From a bacterium (GTDB lineage Bacteria > Gemmatimonadota > Gemmatimonadetes > Gemmatimonadales > Gemmatimonadaceae), in NCBI GenBank assembly GCA_021802745.1, contig JAJZRK010000188.1, positions 1 to 6,322 of the forward strand: a stretch of 6,322 bases of DNA, given 5' to 3'. Position 1 is the stretch's first letter; each line of letters starts with the position of its first letter. The position numbers were made by a program, and so were the translations under genes. Below, in pieces: positions 5,914-6,322 of this stretch. A model generated the notes under the pieces. It had not been told where the DNA came from, ran no database searches, and saw only the letters and a program-made list of their open reading frames with translations.

Positions 5914-6322
5914 TTACCGGTCGGCAGCTTCCGTCGAGGGGCGATGCGTCGGCGGCCGACGATGATGCGTGGCCTGCTCGAAACCGTACGCGAGGCGGAT
6001 GAGCGCCCCTTCACTCCACGCGCGACCGAAGAAGGTCACCCCGGCGGGCAGGACGCCGCGGGTGTACCCCATGGGCACGGTGATCGCCGGGAAGCCGGTG
6101 AGCGGTGAAAAGAGCTGGCTGTTGTCCCCGTGCGGCGTGTTGAGGTCGCCGATCAACCGCGGCGGGTTCGACCAGGTCGGATAGACGAGGGCGTCGAGCT
6201 TCAGCGAATCCATCATCGCCGTCACCGCCACGCGGAATCGCGCGCGCATCGCCTCGCGTGCCTGGCAGCCCGGCGACGCCTCGGGCGGTGTGGTCACCGC
6301 CTGCGCCGCCTGCAGGCGCGCT
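5914..6322 (-). CDS. Amidase-signature family hydrolase, C-terminal part only
   Basis: Only the last 135 codons are in the window; the frame is open through 6322 and ends with TAA at 5916-5914. The GTG at 6297 is internal, not the start, because the frame continues upstream with ARLQAAQA. The C-terminal core of amidase-signature enzymes is clear: LDALVYPTWSNPP, then NSQLFSPLTGFPAITVPMGY, then GVLPAGVTFFGRAWSEG, then LIRLAYGFEQATHHRRPP. The Lys-Ser-Ser catalytic triad lies in the missing N-terminal part, so activity cannot be judged and a signal peptide cannot be checked. The family hydrolyses amide bonds. The ending resembles free-standing amidases rather than GatA. It is on the same strand as susC but 346 bp upstream with a likely promoter between, so it may be a separate unit. 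The tail after HHRRPP (about 12 residues) is probably disordered. Confidence 0.88.
   Translation of the reverse strand, partial: ARLQAAQAVTTPPEASPGCQAREAMRARFRVAVTAMMDSLKLDALVYPTWSNPPRLIGDLNTPHGDNSQLFSPLTGFPAITVPMGYTRGVLPAGVTFFGRAWSEGALIRLAYGFEQATHHRRPPTHRPSTEAADR

Overview
The window is GC-rich DNA with four genes, all on the minus strand, from a Gram-negative bacterium. The SusC/SusD pair would fit Bacteroidota. However, the high GC, the SD-led starts, the Gemmatimonadota-like wording of the SusC plug (RIRGASS, LVFIDG, GPAAATLYG) and the short SusD (419 aa) point to Gemmatimonadota. This assignment is from recall of family sequences, not from a search.

Layout in the direction of transcription, right to left. 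(1) 6322-5914: the last 135 codons of an amidase-signature enzyme whose start is outside the window. (2) 5913-5568: a 346-bp gene-free stretch, AT-richer in its middle, holding a candidate sigma70-type promoter, two dyad symmetries around it, two potential leader hairpins and a template-strand G-quadruplex motif that abuts the ribosome binding site of the next gene. (3) 5567-2544: a SusC/RagA-type TonB-dependent outer-membrane receptor of 1007 aa. (4) 2536-1277: its SusD/RagB-type surface lipoprotein, starting 7 bp after the receptor stop. (5) 1276-1038: a 239-bp gap with a perfect 16-bp GC-rich hairpin and five tandem copies of an 11-bp repeat. (6) 1037-1: the first 345 codons of an exported CocE/NonD (peptidase S15-like) serine hydrolase that runs off the left edge. 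The plus strand has long open frames, but these are GC-rich antisense shadows.

Working model (inference): SusD captures an oligomeric nutrient at the cell surface and SusC imports it using TonB energy. The exported serine hydrolase and possibly the amidase cleave amide, peptide or ester bonds in it. No glycoside hydrolase is visible, so a peptide or amide substrate is more likely than a glycan. The hairpin and repeat block between susD and the hydrolase may separate or tune expression of the two parts. No mobile element, CRISPR array, tRNA or rRNA was seen. The enzymes and transporter belong to known families; the most unusual features are in the two intergenic regions.
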